A stretch of DNA of 61,065 nt from Acidobacteriaceae bacterium (lineage in GTDB: Bacteria; Acidobacteriota; Terriglobia; Terriglobales; Acidobacteriaceae). The DNA is taken from the NCBI GenBank assembly GCA_003140075.1, contig PLIO01000101.1:1-61065 (forward strand), given 5' to 3'. Made by a program: the position numbers and the translations under genes. This document shows, in pieces, positions 16,372 to 24,948 of this stretch; within the stretch, counting starts at the first letter, position 1; every line of letters begins with the position of its first letter. The notes beneath the pieces are model-generated. The model ran no database searches. It was not told the DNA's origin and saw only the letters and a program-made list of their open reading frames with translations.

Positions 16372-16854
16372 ATGCCCGTCACTACCAGAATTGAAGAAGT
16401 CCGCAACCAGGTCGAGGCGCTGGCGCAGGCGGCGCCTACTGCCAAGGATCTGATGGAAGGTGTCTGCAAGCTTTTGCACGAGCGCATGCTTAAGTACAAC
16501 TGGGTTGGTTTTTACATGCTCGAACCGGGCGCTCAGCCGCCCGCGCTGGTGCTGGGCGCTTTTATGGGAGCCATGACTCCACATACGCGAATTCCTCTCA
16601 ACCAGGGTATTTGCGGGGCTGCCGCCTCCAGCGGGAAGATGATCGTAGTGGACGATGTGAGTAAAGACACTCGCTACCTCGCCTGTTCCCTGGAGACCAA
16701 GTCCGAGATCGTTGTGCCTGTCTTCGTGGCGAAGCAAGTGACTGGGGAACTCGATATCGATAGCCATTTCTCAGCCGCGTTTGGCGCCGAGGACCAGGAA
16801 CTGGTCCAGTACTGTGCTGAAGTCGTGGGGAAAAAGCTAGAGAAGTCGCAGTGA
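16372..16854 (+). CDS. GAF domain protein, free methionine-(R)-sulfoxide reductase-like
   Basis: A 160-residue single GAF domain. NWVGFYMLEPG, NQGICGAAASSGK with Cys81, RYLACS with Cys105, then SEIVVPV and GELDIDS follow the pattern of free methionine-R-sulfoxide reductase, in which the Cys after HIA/YLA is catalytic and the earlier Cys resolves. One of the three Cys of the E. coli enzyme is not obvious. It probably repairs free oxidised methionine in the cytoplasm, but a sensory GAF is possible. The start lies 15 bp after the BtuF-like stop codon. Confidence 0.8.
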   Translation: MPVTTRIEEVRNQVEALAQAAPTAKDLMEGVCKLLHERMLKYNWVGFYMLEPGAQPPALVLGAFMGAMTPHTRIPLNQGICGAAASSGKMIVVDDVSKDTRYLACSLETKSEIVVPVFVAKQVTGELDIDSHFSAAFGAEDQELVQYCAEVVGKKLEKSQ

Positions 16855-16951
16855 GGGTTGAAAAGGGGCAAGTACGGGCGCCCGAGATTGGACGGGTGTA
16901 GCTGAAGTCTATGGCCAGCGCTCTGCGCGCTACTGCTGCTGCATCCAAACC

Positions 16952-17347
16952 ATGAAACAGGTCGTCGCCGCCGTGATCGAAAAGAATGGCAAGCTGCTGG
17001 TCTGCCAGCGCACCCGGCATCAGACCATGCCGCTCAAGTGGGAATTTCCAGGAGGAAAGATCGAGGAAGGCGAGCAGCCCCGCGATGCACTGCGCCGGGA
17101 GTTGGAAGAAGAATTAGGAATTCGCGCCAAGATCGGCGACGAGATCGCCCGCCTGCGGCACACGTACCCGAATGGCTCCACGGTGGAGCTGCGGTTCTTC
17201 ATCGTTCGAGAATACGAGGACGAGATTGAAAATCGCATCTTCCGCGACCTTCAGTGGTCGGACCCGAAGGATCTGCCGTCCTATGATTTTCTCGAGGCGG
17301 ATGCAACCCTGGTGCAAGACCTAGCGGCAGGAAAGTTGCTCAAATGA
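16952..17347 (+). CDS. mutT: Nudix hydrolase, MutT-type (8-oxo-dGTP diphosphatase)
   Basis: A 131-residue MutT-type Nudix protein. The Nudix box spans residues 34-57 (GGKIEEGE, RELEEELGI), with PLKWEFPGGK in front of it as in MutT. It hydrolyses oxidised or damaged nucleotides such as 8-oxo-dGTP. With the neighbouring fRMsr-like gene it suggests an oxidative-damage repair pair at the end of this run. MutT is the best guess, though other (d)NTP substrates are possible. Confidence 0.88.
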   Translation: MKQVVAAVIEKNGKLLVCQRTRHQTMPLKWEFPGGKIEEGEQPRDALRRELEEELGIRAKIGDEIARLRHTYPNGSTVELRFFIVREYEDEIENRIFRDLQWSDPKDLPSYDFLEADATLVQDLAAGKLLK

Positions 17348-17402
17348 ACTGGTGGGCTCGCTTTCCACCGATATTAGCTGGTGGTCTCTCTCTTAGGCTC
17401 TG

Positions 17403-18665
17403 CTAGCCTGTTTTCCCTGCAACATAGGCCACCGCTAGCGCTACTGACAGTCCGGTCACAAGAATTGTAGTTCCCCAGGCGACTGCATTGAATAGCGGCG
17501 TGTTCACATACTCTCCCATCAATTCCTTCTTGTTGATCAGCAGCAGCATGAAGACCAACACAAAGGGCAGCACGATTCCGTTCAGAACCTGTGACCACAG
17601 CACGATCTTGATCAGTTGTTCGCCTGGAATCAAAAGCACAAGTATGCCGCCGGCCACGATCAACAGCGTGTAAAGCCAATAGAAGAACGGAGCGTCACTG
17701 AACTTCATATCCACGCCGGATTCAAAGCCCAGCCCTTCGCACACCGTGTACGCGGTGGAGAGCGGCAGAATCGAAGCGGCGAACAGCGAGGCGTTGAACA
17801 GTCCTACGGCAAACAGGATGTAAGCGTATTGCCCAGCTAGAGGTTTGAGCGCTTGAGCGGCATCGGCCGCGTACTTGATATCGCGGAATCCGTGCACATA
17901 TAACGTGGCGGCGCAGGCTACGATGATGAACCAAGCGACCACGTCCGTAAAAACACAGCCGGTGATCACGTCCCAGCGCGAAGCCTTGAGCCCGCGCCGG
18001 GTTACGCCCTTTTCCACAATGGAAGACTGAAGATAGAACTGCATCCAGGGCGCAATCGTCGTCCCGATCACTCCGATCACCATAAACAGGTAGGCTTGTT
18101 CACGAAATGCGTGCAGCCCGGGCGGCTGGATGGTGGCCTTCATCGCGTCCTTCCACAGCGGATGCGCCAGCGTCCCGGCGAATATGTAAGTAATGTAGAA
18201 AAACGACGCCGCCAGGAAGACCTTCTCCACGCTCTTGTATTGGCCCTTTACCACGATCAACCAAACGATCACGCCGCACACCGGCACCGTCACGTAGCGT
18301 GAAAGTCCGAACAATTCGAGACTGGTGGCGATGCCTATAAATTCCGTCACCACGTTGCCGAAGTTGATGATCAGAATTCCCAGCATCATCAGAAAAGTGA
18401 TGCGCAGTCCAAACTCTTCGCGGATCAGATCGCTCAGGCCCTTGCCGGTCACAGCGCCCATGCGGGCGCTCATCTCCTGCACCACGATCAGCGCCAGCGT
18501 GATCGGGATCATGGTCCACAGTAGAAGGAATCCGTATTGGGCTCCGGCCTGCGAATAGACCAGGATGCCGCCGGCATCGTTGTCGACGTTCGCGGTGATG
18601 ATCCCCGGCCCGACTACCGCCAGGAACAGCAGGGTCCGGCCTTTCCAGCGTCTGAAAAGCTTCAT
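17403..18665 (-). CDS. Nramp-family divalent cation transporter, non-canonical metal site
   Basis: A 420-residue transporter with about 11 membrane segments. TM1 carries VGPGIITANVDNDAGG in place of the DPGN motif (DNDAG at residues 28-32), and TM6 carries GTTIAPWMQFYLQSS in place of the MPH motif of canonical Mn/Fe transporters. Loss of the metal-binding Met suggests altered ion choice, such as Mg as reported for Nramp-related magnesium transporters. This is inference from motifs. The ATG at 18665 is preferred over a frame that starts at 18698. Divergent from lspA. Confidence 0.88.
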   Translation of the reverse strand: MKLFRRWKGRTLLFLAVVGPGIITANVDNDAGGILVYSQAGAQYGFLLLWTMIPITLALIVVQEMSARMGAVTGKGLSDLIREEFGLRITFLMMLGILIINFGNVVTEFIGIATSLELFGLSRYVTVPVCGVIVWLIVVKGQYKSVEKVFLAASFFYITYIFAGTLAHPLWKDAMKATIQPPGLHAFREQAYLFMVIGVIGTTIAPWMQFYLQSSIVEKGVTRRGLKASRWDVITGCVFTDVVAWFIIVACAATLYVHGFRDIKYAADAAQALKPLAGQYAYILFAVGLFNASLFAASILPLSTAYTVCEGLGFESGVDMKFSDAPFFYWLYTLLIVAGGILVLLIPGEQLIKIVLWSQVLNGIVLPFVLVFMLLLINKKELMGEYVNTPLFNAVAWGTTILVTGLSVALAVAYVAGKTG

Positions 18666-18875
18666 GCGCACATTTCGCCGACATAGGAATTGAAGCAACC
18701 GTGAACCGGCCTGCGCTCCGGGTTTCGCGGCGCGCAGTCTGGTTCAAGGACGCATCAGAATACATGGACAACCCGTGCCCGGGATAGATGAAAATGAAAG
18801 ATTGTAGAGAAAATAATGAAAGCCGCAAACAGTTTAAGATGTTTGCAGGCCAAGGCTGGCAGGCCGAAATCTGGA

Positions 18876-19397
18876 ATGAACAAGAACTCCGCGCGTCTTT
18901 CTTATCTTTTTATTGCTCTGATCGTTGTGCTGCTTGACCGCTGGACGAAGCATCTGGTGGCGCAGCGTATGCGCCTTTACGCTCATATCCAGATCATCCC
19001 CGGCTTTTTTCGCCTCACCCACACCGAGAACACTGGCGCGGCTTTCAGCCTGTTCGCTGACTCGCCCGCTCACTGGAAGACGGGCATGCTGATCGCTTTT
19101 TCTCTGGTTGCGTTGGCGGTGGTCTCGGTATTGCTTTGGAGGAACCACCATGCTCACGTGGTGACCGGCATTGGCCTATCGTTGATTATGGGCGGAGCGG
19201 TGGGGAATCTCTGGGATCGGCTGACCAGCGGTCGCGTGGTCGATTTTCTGCTGTTCTATGTGAAGCGGTATCAGTGGCCGGTGTTCAATTTGGCGGATAG
19301 CGCGATTGTGGTGGGAGCGGGGTTGTTGATCGTGGAGATTCTGTTTCACAAGTCGAGCGGGCCGGAGGAAGTCGCGGCCGAACTAAAACCGCATTGA
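18876..19397 (+). CDS. lspA: Lipoprotein signal peptidase II
   Basis: A 173-residue inner-membrane aspartic peptidase that cleaves the signal peptide of diacylglyceryl prolipoproteins. Four membrane segments are seen. The catalytic Asp pair is in GRVVDFLLF and FNLADSAIV, preceded by the conserved TENTGAAFSL and GGAVGNLWDR blocks. The ATG at 18876 gives the usual length; the frame also opens at 18816. The C-terminal part (ADSAIVVGAGLLIVEILFHK) is found again, damaged, at 20116-20205 after the adjacent TA module. Confidence 0.95.
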   Translation: MNKNSARLSYLFIALIVVLLDRWTKHLVAQRMRLYAHIQIIPGFFRLTHTENTGAAFSLFADSPAHWKTGMLIAFSLVALAVVSVLLWRNHHAHVVTGIGLSLIMGGAVGNLWDRLTSGRVVDFLLFYVKRYQWPVFNLADSAIVVGAGLLIVEILFHKSSGPEEVAAELKPH

Positions 19398-19426
19398 TCT
19401 AAGACGCTACCCATAAGTTTTGCTCA

Positions 19427-19459
19427 TTGACACAGGTTACGTGTGCACTTATACTGTGT
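19427..19459 (+). promoter_or_regulatory. Promoter and inverted-repeat operator of TA module 2
   Basis: TTGACA (19427-19432), a 17-bp spacer and TATACT (19450-19455) make a near-consensus sigma-70 promoter. ACACAG (19430-19435) and CTGTGT (19454-19459) form an inverted repeat over both boxes, a likely autoregulatory operator. The expected transcription start, 6-7 bp after the -10 box, falls on the antitoxin ATG at 19462, so the message would be leaderless. Confidence 0.75.
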
Positions 19460-19461
19460 TC

Positions 19462-19698
19462 ATGAATGTAACGCTGTCTGTGGACGAGCAGTTGCTTGCT
19501 CGCGCCCGCAAAAAAGCGGGGGCCCTCGGCAAGAGCCTCAATCAATTGATCCGGGACTACCTGCAATCGCTGGCAGGCGTGGACGACCCGGAGCGAAGTA
19601 TCGAGGAGTTCAAGCGGCTCTCGGGCAAGGGCAACTCTCGCGGCTGGCGCTTCAATCGCGACGAAATTCACTCCCGGCAAGACGATGCCCGCTCGTAG
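19462..19698 (+). CDS. Antitoxin (ribbon-helix-helix type), TA module 2
   Basis: A 78-residue protein starting MNVTLSVDEQLLARARKKAGALGKSLNQLIRDYLQSL, a ribbon-helix-helix DNA-binding pattern (one beta strand, two helices). The C-terminal half (DDPERSIEEFKRLSGKGNS) would bind the toxin. It overlaps the PIN toxin by 14 bp. The ATG at 19462 has no ribosome binding site, and a consensus promoter ends 6 bp before it. Confidence 0.88.
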   Translation: MNVTLSVDEQLLARARKKAGALGKSLNQLIRDYLQSLAGVDDPERSIEEFKRLSGKGNSRGWRFNRDEIHSRQDDARS

Positions 19699-20098
19699 CT
19701 TTTTCGACACTAATGTTCTGCTTTACGCCGACGACAAAGCTGCGCCCGCAAAACAGAGCGGCGCCCTTGCTCTGCTGGCCGAGCATCGCCGCGCGGGAAC
19801 GGGCGTGGTCTCGATGCAAGTGCTGCAGGAATATTTTGTGGCCGTCACGCGGAAGTTGCGGGTGGATGCGGCCATTGCCCGGCGAAAGGTCGAACTGCTG
19901 GCGGAGTTCGACGTCGCCGCACCGGAACTGGCGGACATTCTGGCCGCAATCGATCTGCATCGACTGCACAGCTTTTCCTTCTGGGACGCGCTGGTCGTCC
20001 GTACCGCCAAGCAGTCCGGTTGCCCCATACTGTTCTCAGAAGATATGCAAGATGGCCGGGAGATCGATGGGGTGCGGATTGTTAATCCGTTTCGGTAG
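19685..20098 (+). CDS. PIN domain toxin (VapC-like), TA module 2
   Basis: A 137-residue PIN-domain RNase. FFDTNVLLYADD gives the first Asp, the EYFVAVTRKL helix the Glu, and SFWDALVVRTA the later Asp of the metal site; FSEDMQDGREIDGVRIVNPF is the usual VapC ending. It overlaps the antitoxin, a standard TA layout. It differs clearly from the PIN toxins of modules 1 and 3, which use Phd-type partners. RNA target unknown. Confidence 0.92.
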   Translation: MPARSFFDTNVLLYADDKAAPAKQSGALALLAEHRRAGTGVVSMQVLQEYFVAVTRKLRVDAAIARRKVELLAEFDVAAPELADILAAIDLHRLHSFSFWDALVVRTAKQSGCPILFSEDMQDGREIDGVRIVNPFR

Positions 20099-20115
20099 GG
20101 GGCCAGTATTTAGTA

Positions 20116-20205
20116 TGGCGGACAAGGCGATTGTGGTTGGGCGCGGGGCTATTGGTGCTGGAGGTTCTGCTTCACAAAATCGAGCGCCGGCGATGGCGCT
20201 CAAAT
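20116..20205 (+). pseudogene. Broken duplicate of the lspA 3' end
   Basis: Directly after the TA module, the DNA again encodes the last membrane helix of LspA. With one base removed near 20130 it translates ADKAIVVGAGLLVLEVLLHK, 16 of 20 residues the same as the ADSAIVVGAGLLIVEILFHK end of the intact gene. No upstream part of lspA is present and the frame is broken. It is most simply the remnant of a second lspA tail left when the TA module entered or when a second lspA copy decayed. Confidence 0.75.
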
Positions 20206-20326
20206 AAACTGAACTCGAATCTTCAGGTGGTCCTCAACTTAGGGTTACCCTGGTTAGGTGCCCACCTGAGGCTGTACGAGCCTAAACTCGTTATTCCGGT
20301 GTCTTATTCGGATAGGAGTCGTGCGA

Positions 20327-21040
20327 GTGGAGCTTTGGCCCAAGGACGGTTGGTCGGTGTGCAGTCGTCCGGCGGGGGCGGTATACGCGGGTTGCATTCT
20401 TCTGGCGCTTGCGATCTATGCATACAGCAACCGGGTCGCGCCGGTGTCGGGTTCCGTTTCGCTTCTGATTCTTGCGCTAGTGTTTGTCGCGTTTGCGTTT
20501 CTGGCCGGTACCTCGGGCCAGACATGGACCGACCCCAGCAACGCGCTAGCGCTGCTGCTCATCGCGTGGGCATTCCTCTTAGACGGTTTCTTCATCGCAG
20601 GGGCCCCGATTTTTGGGCCCACAAAGGTTATGGACGTGGGAGTAGCATTGGAAAGGGATCCCTACGTCATTTACCTTTGGAATGAGAGCCATTGGATACA
20701 CGCCAACCTTCCGAAACGGATCTCCTATGACGACTTGGAGAAAATCCGGTCTTGGTCTCAGAATCTCAGGTTGACGAATGATTTGGAACCCGGACCGGGC
20801 CGCGTCCAGATGAGCATGTGGGATAGGCAAGTCTACTGGATCACAATGAAGAAGAGTGCCCCGCCGACGACAATTGGGGAACCTCGCCGCGCCAATATAC
20901 GTGCCTTTGTCGAACTAGCATTGAGTTTGGTGTTCCTACTCTTGTCGCTCGTGGTGTGGCGCGAAGGACGCAGGCGAGGCATTCGATTTCGCGCGGTCAA
21001 TCCATTTTATCTACTGTCCGAACAGTCGCGCCGTTCCTGA
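20327..21040 (+). CDS. Membrane protein of unknown function
   Basis: A 237-residue protein with membrane segments near 15-35 (AGAVYAGCILLALAIYAYS), 45-60, 75-95 (LALLLIAWAFLLDGFF) and 200-220 (FVELALSLVFLLLSLVVW), and a soluble loop of about 100 residues between the third and fourth. The GTG at 20327 sits 8 bp after AGGAG and is preferred over the GTG at 20321, which is too close to it. No family recognised. It ends 3 bp before the convergent transglycosylase gene. Confidence 0.65.
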   Translation: MELWPKDGWSVCSRPAGAVYAGCILLALAIYAYSNRVAPVSGSVSLLILALVFVAFAFLAGTSGQTWTDPSNALALLLIAWAFLLDGFFIAGAPIFGPTKVMDVGVALERDPYVIYLWNESHWIHANLPKRISYDDLEKIRSWSQNLRLTNDLEPGPGRVQMSMWDRQVYWITMKKSAPPTTIGEPRRANIRAFVELALSLVFLLLSLVVWREGRRRGIRFRAVNPFYLLSEQSRRS

Positions 21041-21043
21041 CAC

Positions 21044-23464
21044 TTACGGTGTTCCGTAAATCTGCTTGTACACGCTGGCATTGCGCAGAATGGCCTGCAC
21101 ATACTCGCGGGTTTCGGTGAAGGGAATCGATTCCACGAACTCCTGCGGATCTCGATACTTGCCCTGGCCGAGCCAGTCTTCAACGCGATCCGATCCCGCG
21201 TTGTAGGCGGCCAGTGCGTATTCGAACGAGCCGCCGAAGCGATCGACCATGCCCTTGAAATAACGCGTGCCTAACTGCAGGTTCACTGCGGGGGTGTATA
21301 GCTGGCTGGCGTTATAGCGTTTCAGCTTTACTTCCTTGGCTACGGCTTTGCCGGTCTTGGGCAACAACTGCATCAGCCCGACTGCGTTGGCGCGCGAAAC
21401 CGCGTTGGGATTGAATTCGGACTCCTGCCGGATCAGTGACGCAACCAGGTAGGGATCCAGTCCGTTGGCTGCCGACGAGCGTTTTAAATCATTCCAATAC
21501 GCTTTAGGAAAGAGCGCTTCCCAGTATTTGCGCGGCAGATCGGGAATGTCGAGGGCGAAGTAATTCGGCGTGGAATGCTTCATGACCTCGATCGCCTGGC
21601 TATAGTGTCCGGCCTCGTCGTAGAGTTGCGCGGTTTCCACCGGGCCCCAGCTTGCGCCGTTGGCCGCGGCGGCGGCCTGCAATTCGCGCACGGCAAAATC
21701 GACTAGGCCGCCGTTGCCCAGGAGTTGCGCTTTCTGCACGTGCAGGTCATCTGGCGGCGGTTCCGATTCCGTGACTCTGTAGTTGCTGTCGAGCGGCGGC
21801 ACGCGATCGAGCAAGGCATATTGCGTCGCCACACCGGCTGCAGCAGGCAGGTGCTTCATCCGCTGCCTCCCCAGTTCCGCATAGTAGAAGTTCCGGTAGC
21901 GGTCCGAAAGCTTCTGATAGAACGCTCGCGCCATGAGCGGTTGGTTGTCTTCCTCAGCGAGACGGGCGCGCCAATAGAGAGCAGCAGGAGTTTCCGCTCC
22001 GGAAGAATACAGCGCAATTTGTTCTTCAAAGGCTTTTTTCGCTTCCTCGTTGCGTCCCTGCCGAAGCGTGAGCCAGGCCGCCTTCCAGTGCACATAGGAC
22101 GCGCGTGCACCGTTGGGAAATCGCTGCTGGGCTTCGCGGAATGCGTCCAACGCCTGGTCATACTCATGATGTACAAGGTGCAGATTGGCCGCGGACAGCA
22201 GAGCCTGCTCCAGCCACGGACTGGTGGGAGCCGCTTGGCGCAATTCATCGACCGTGCGGTAAAAAGTGTCGTTGTCATTGGCGGCCCAGGCAACCTGACC
22301 GAGCAGGTATAAGCGTTGCGCGTTCACTTCGCCGGTCTCGCCACCCAGCAAGGCGAGGACTAGCTTGGCGTCACGATTTTTGCCGCTGCGATGCAGGGCA
22401 TCGGCCAGGGCAAGTTGCATCGTCGGTCGATCGGGGGGGCTGGACTGGCTGACCAGGCTGCGATATTCGTCCGCCGCGTCGACGTAGCGGCGCTTGCTCA
22501 TCAAGCCATCGGCGCGTGTCTTGAGCTGACTGAAAGTAGGTGGTGGCGCTGCCGGAAGCTTCTTCAACTCAGCGTAAGCCCCGTCAGACTCCGTGCTCGT
22601 GGGCATTGTGTAATAGATGTTCTCAAACGTTTGCGCCGCCTTGGCGGTCTGTCCCGATGCTGCGTAGGCGCGCCCGAGGGCAAACTCCAGATCCGAGCGC
22701 GTCGGCAGCCGAACTTGCTCCAACAAAGCTGCCGCTTCCGCTCCTTGTCCTTCGAGCAGGAGCACATCGGCATAGCTGACTTGGGCGTCCCGCACCAGCA
22801 GCGAATCCGGATGCGCTTTGCCAAAGTCGGTCAAGGTCGCCAAAGCCTCCGCGGTGCGCCCGGTCTGCAGGTAGGAGGTTCCAAGATAGTAAGCGACGTA
22901 ATCGCCCAAGTCTCCGGCGTGGACCTTGGCGCGGTTCAGCGGATCGATTGCATTGGCATAGTCCCGATCAAGCACGTGCGCGTAGCCCACGGCCAGCCAT
23001 GCCAGAGCTCCAGCGTCTTCTTTGGCGTGAGCCCGAGCATACGCTTCAACGCCGGTGTAGGCCGCGAGTGAACGATCCTGGAGAAGTTGTTGCGCCATGG
23101 GACGCAAGCTGGCCGATGCTACAAACGCCTGCCGCATGCGCCGGACCCGAGGGGAGACGACTCGGGATCTTTGAGTGTTGGCCGAGTGCCGCTTAGCGGC
23201 TGTGGCTGCGGGCTTCTTGCCGGCAGGGGCCTTGTTAACCGGAGGTGTACTCGGGTTGACGGTTTTGCTGCCGCTCACGGCTTCTTGGGCGGCTGGTTTC
23301 GCCGGAGCGGGGTCGGCCTGGCTCGTAACGGAATCGGAGGCAGATTGCGGCAGCGCCTCCGCCAGCGGCAGCAGAACGCCAAAGAAGCCGCAGAGAGCTG
23401 CGGCTGCGAGCACCCACCAAAACTTCGAACCTGATTGCACTACGTTTGCTTCTCGTCCAGACAC
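21044..23464 (-). CDS. slt: Soluble lytic murein transglycosylase with TPR-like repeats
   Basis: An 806-residue exported enzyme that cleaves the MurNAc-GlcNAc bond of peptidoglycan to give 1,6-anhydro products. An N-terminal membrane anchor or signal (FWWVLAAAALCGFFGVLLPLA) is followed by a low-complexity Pro/Ala linker, a long alpha-helical TPR-like region (about 110-600), and a C-terminal SLT domain (about 640-790) with catalytic Glu in SLIRQESEFNPNAVSRANAVG, then GLMQLLPKTG and LAAYNAGSDRV. It is longer than E. coli Slt70 because of the extended N-terminal linker. The adjacent gene on the same strand starts upstream of it and may be co-transcribed. Confidence 0.92.
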   Translation of the reverse strand: MSGREANVVQSGSKFWWVLAAAALCGFFGVLLPLAEALPQSASDSVTSQADPAPAKPAAQEAVSGSKTVNPSTPPVNKAPAGKKPAATAAKRHSANTQRSRVVSPRVRRMRQAFVASASLRPMAQQLLQDRSLAAYTGVEAYARAHAKEDAGALAWLAVGYAHVLDRDYANAIDPLNRAKVHAGDLGDYVAYYLGTSYLQTGRTAEALATLTDFGKAHPDSLLVRDAQVSYADVLLLEGQGAEAAALLEQVRLPTRSDLEFALGRAYAASGQTAKAAQTFENIYYTMPTSTESDGAYAELKKLPAAPPPTFSQLKTRADGLMSKRRYVDAADEYRSLVSQSSPPDRPTMQLALADALHRSGKNRDAKLVLALLGGETGEVNAQRLYLLGQVAWAANDNDTFYRTVDELRQAAPTSPWLEQALLSAANLHLVHHEYDQALDAFREAQQRFPNGARASYVHWKAAWLTLRQGRNEEAKKAFEEQIALYSSGAETPAALYWRARLAEEDNQPLMARAFYQKLSDRYRNFYYAELGRQRMKHLPAAAGVATQYALLDRVPPLDSNYRVTESEPPPDDLHVQKAQLLGNGGLVDFAVRELQAAAAANGASWGPVETAQLYDEAGHYSQAIEVMKHSTPNYFALDIPDLPRKYWEALFPKAYWNDLKRSSAANGLDPYLVASLIRQESEFNPNAVSRANAVGLMQLLPKTGKAVAKEVKLKRYNASQLYTPAVNLQLGTRYFKGMVDRFGGSFEYALAAYNAGSDRVEDWLGQGKYRDPQEFVESIPFTETREYVQAILRNASVYKQIYGTP

Positions 23465-23519
23465 GCTACTGCCAAACTCTCTACTGTCAGACTCTCTAAT
23501 TTAGATCAGGCCGCAAAAT

Positions 23520-24668
23520 CTAGCGCCGGAAATTCGAACCCATGATGGAGACGTCATCTTCGGCCAGACTGCGCAGCAGTTCGTGCTGAAAATAATCCCC
23601 AGTTGCGGCTACAGTACTGCCATAGCGCTTCTGAAACGTACCGCGACTCTTGTCGATATCTTCCTTTAGCCGGTCGTACAGATCCTTGTTGCGGCGCCCC
23701 TCCGCCACTTTCGCTTGGTTGTAGAGTTTGATTTCATCCACCAGCAAGCGTGCGAAGCGTTGCGCTTTGCGATGGACGTCGGCATCTTCCGGCGACAGTC
23801 CAGCCCAGGGGTCGGTGGCTGCGGCTGGTGCAGCGGCTGCGCTGGCGGCGTGCGCCGCTGCCACTTCCACCACTTCGGCCGCAGGCCTGGAGTCGGCGGG
23901 AGCGGTGGAGGGTACATGTTTGGGCGCATGCCCAGCGAAGGGATCGGAATACGAAGAAACCGTTTGTACCGGCGGAGCAGATCTCTCGACCACACCCGCG
24001 GCTTCGCCATCTTCCTTGGGCACGGCCTGCTTGCGGAGCGAAATTACTTCCAACCATGCGCTGGTCGCGATCACCAGCAATTCCAAGGCGTCAGAATCCA
24101 ACTTTCCGCTGTCACCGCCGTCGGCGTAAACCAGTGCTGCTACCTTGTCTTTGAGCGCTAGGGGCAGCACTAATACTTGCTCATTCACCGGACTACCGAA
24201 CTGCTGTGCGAACCGGCCGCCCATCTCAGCGATATTGCCGGGCGTCGCCACGCGATTTCCATAAGCGTGCGCCACCGGTCCGGCACTCAAATCGAGAGAA
24301 AAATCCTTAAGCGATTCATCGTCGACAAATCCGCGGGCTTGCCATCCGGATGCGGCTCCGGCCTTCACCACGAACAGCGCAGTGCGCGAGCAGTAACCGC
24401 TGGCGGCCTCCAATAAGGCGCGCAAAATCTCTTTCTGGGTAGAACCGGCGTGAATCGTGGAGACATCGCGAACCAGCGCGCCTAAGGATTCGCGTGACGG
24501 GGCTGGCGTTTCGCTCACAGCAACGGGCAACGCTTCGAGCACGCGCTGCACAAGCTGCGCCTGCAATTGTGGAATCTGCCCTTGCAGGACTTGCGTCACA
24601 GCGCGCTCAAGGATCTGTTGCACCTCGAGCTGCTGCCCCTCGTTCTTTTTCCCGTTTCGTTCCGCCAT
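23520..24668 (-). CDS. GAF-like domain protein of unknown function
   Basis: A 382-residue cytoplasmic protein. A helical N-terminus (VQQILERAVTQVLQGQIPQLQAQ) is followed by a GAF-like region (about 75-215, EILRALLEAASGYCSRTALFVVKAGAASGWQARGF, then VLVLPLALKDKVAALVYADG), an Ala/Pro-rich linker, and a helical C-terminus (AQRFARLLVDEIKLYNQAKVAEG). The ATG at 24668 (MAERNGKK) avoids an aromatic upstream extension. I associate this domain layout with Acidobacteriota, without a known role. Same strand as the transglycosylase 55 bp downstream. Confidence 0.7.
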   Translation of the reverse strand: MAERNGKKNEGQQLEVQQILERAVTQVLQGQIPQLQAQLVQRVLEALPVAVSETPAPSRESLGALVRDVSTIHAGSTQKEILRALLEAASGYCSRTALFVVKAGAASGWQARGFVDDESLKDFSLDLSAGPVAHAYGNRVATPGNIAEMGGRFAQQFGSPVNEQVLVLPLALKDKVAALVYADGGDSGKLDSDALELLVIATSAWLEVISLRKQAVPKEDGEAAGVVERSAPPVQTVSSYSDPFAGHAPKHVPSTAPADSRPAAEVVEVAAAHAASAAAAPAAATDPWAGLSPEDADVHRKAQRFARLLVDEIKLYNQAKVAEGRRNKDLYDRLKEDIDKSRGTFQKRYGSTVAATGDYFQHELLRSLAEDDVSIMGSNFRR

Positions 24669-24948
24669 GCGCAAAAAACCGTTTTTCCTAGAGAAATAAA
24701 ACCCGCTGCTTCGCGACCGCACCGGGAGAGCCGCTCTAACTGCTGATTATACGGCACTTGTAGGAGTGTCCCAGAGTACTTCGGTACCTGTTCGACCGCG
24801 TGGCCTGCCCCTCTTTGACTGTATCGTAAATCGGCCTCTTGCCGAAACGCGAAAGCGATTGGGCAAACCCATGGGTTACCAAGTAGAATAACAGTTCACT
24901 TTTCAGTGCCGCGGTTTGTTGCTCGCAAAATACTGCATCGCCGAAAGA

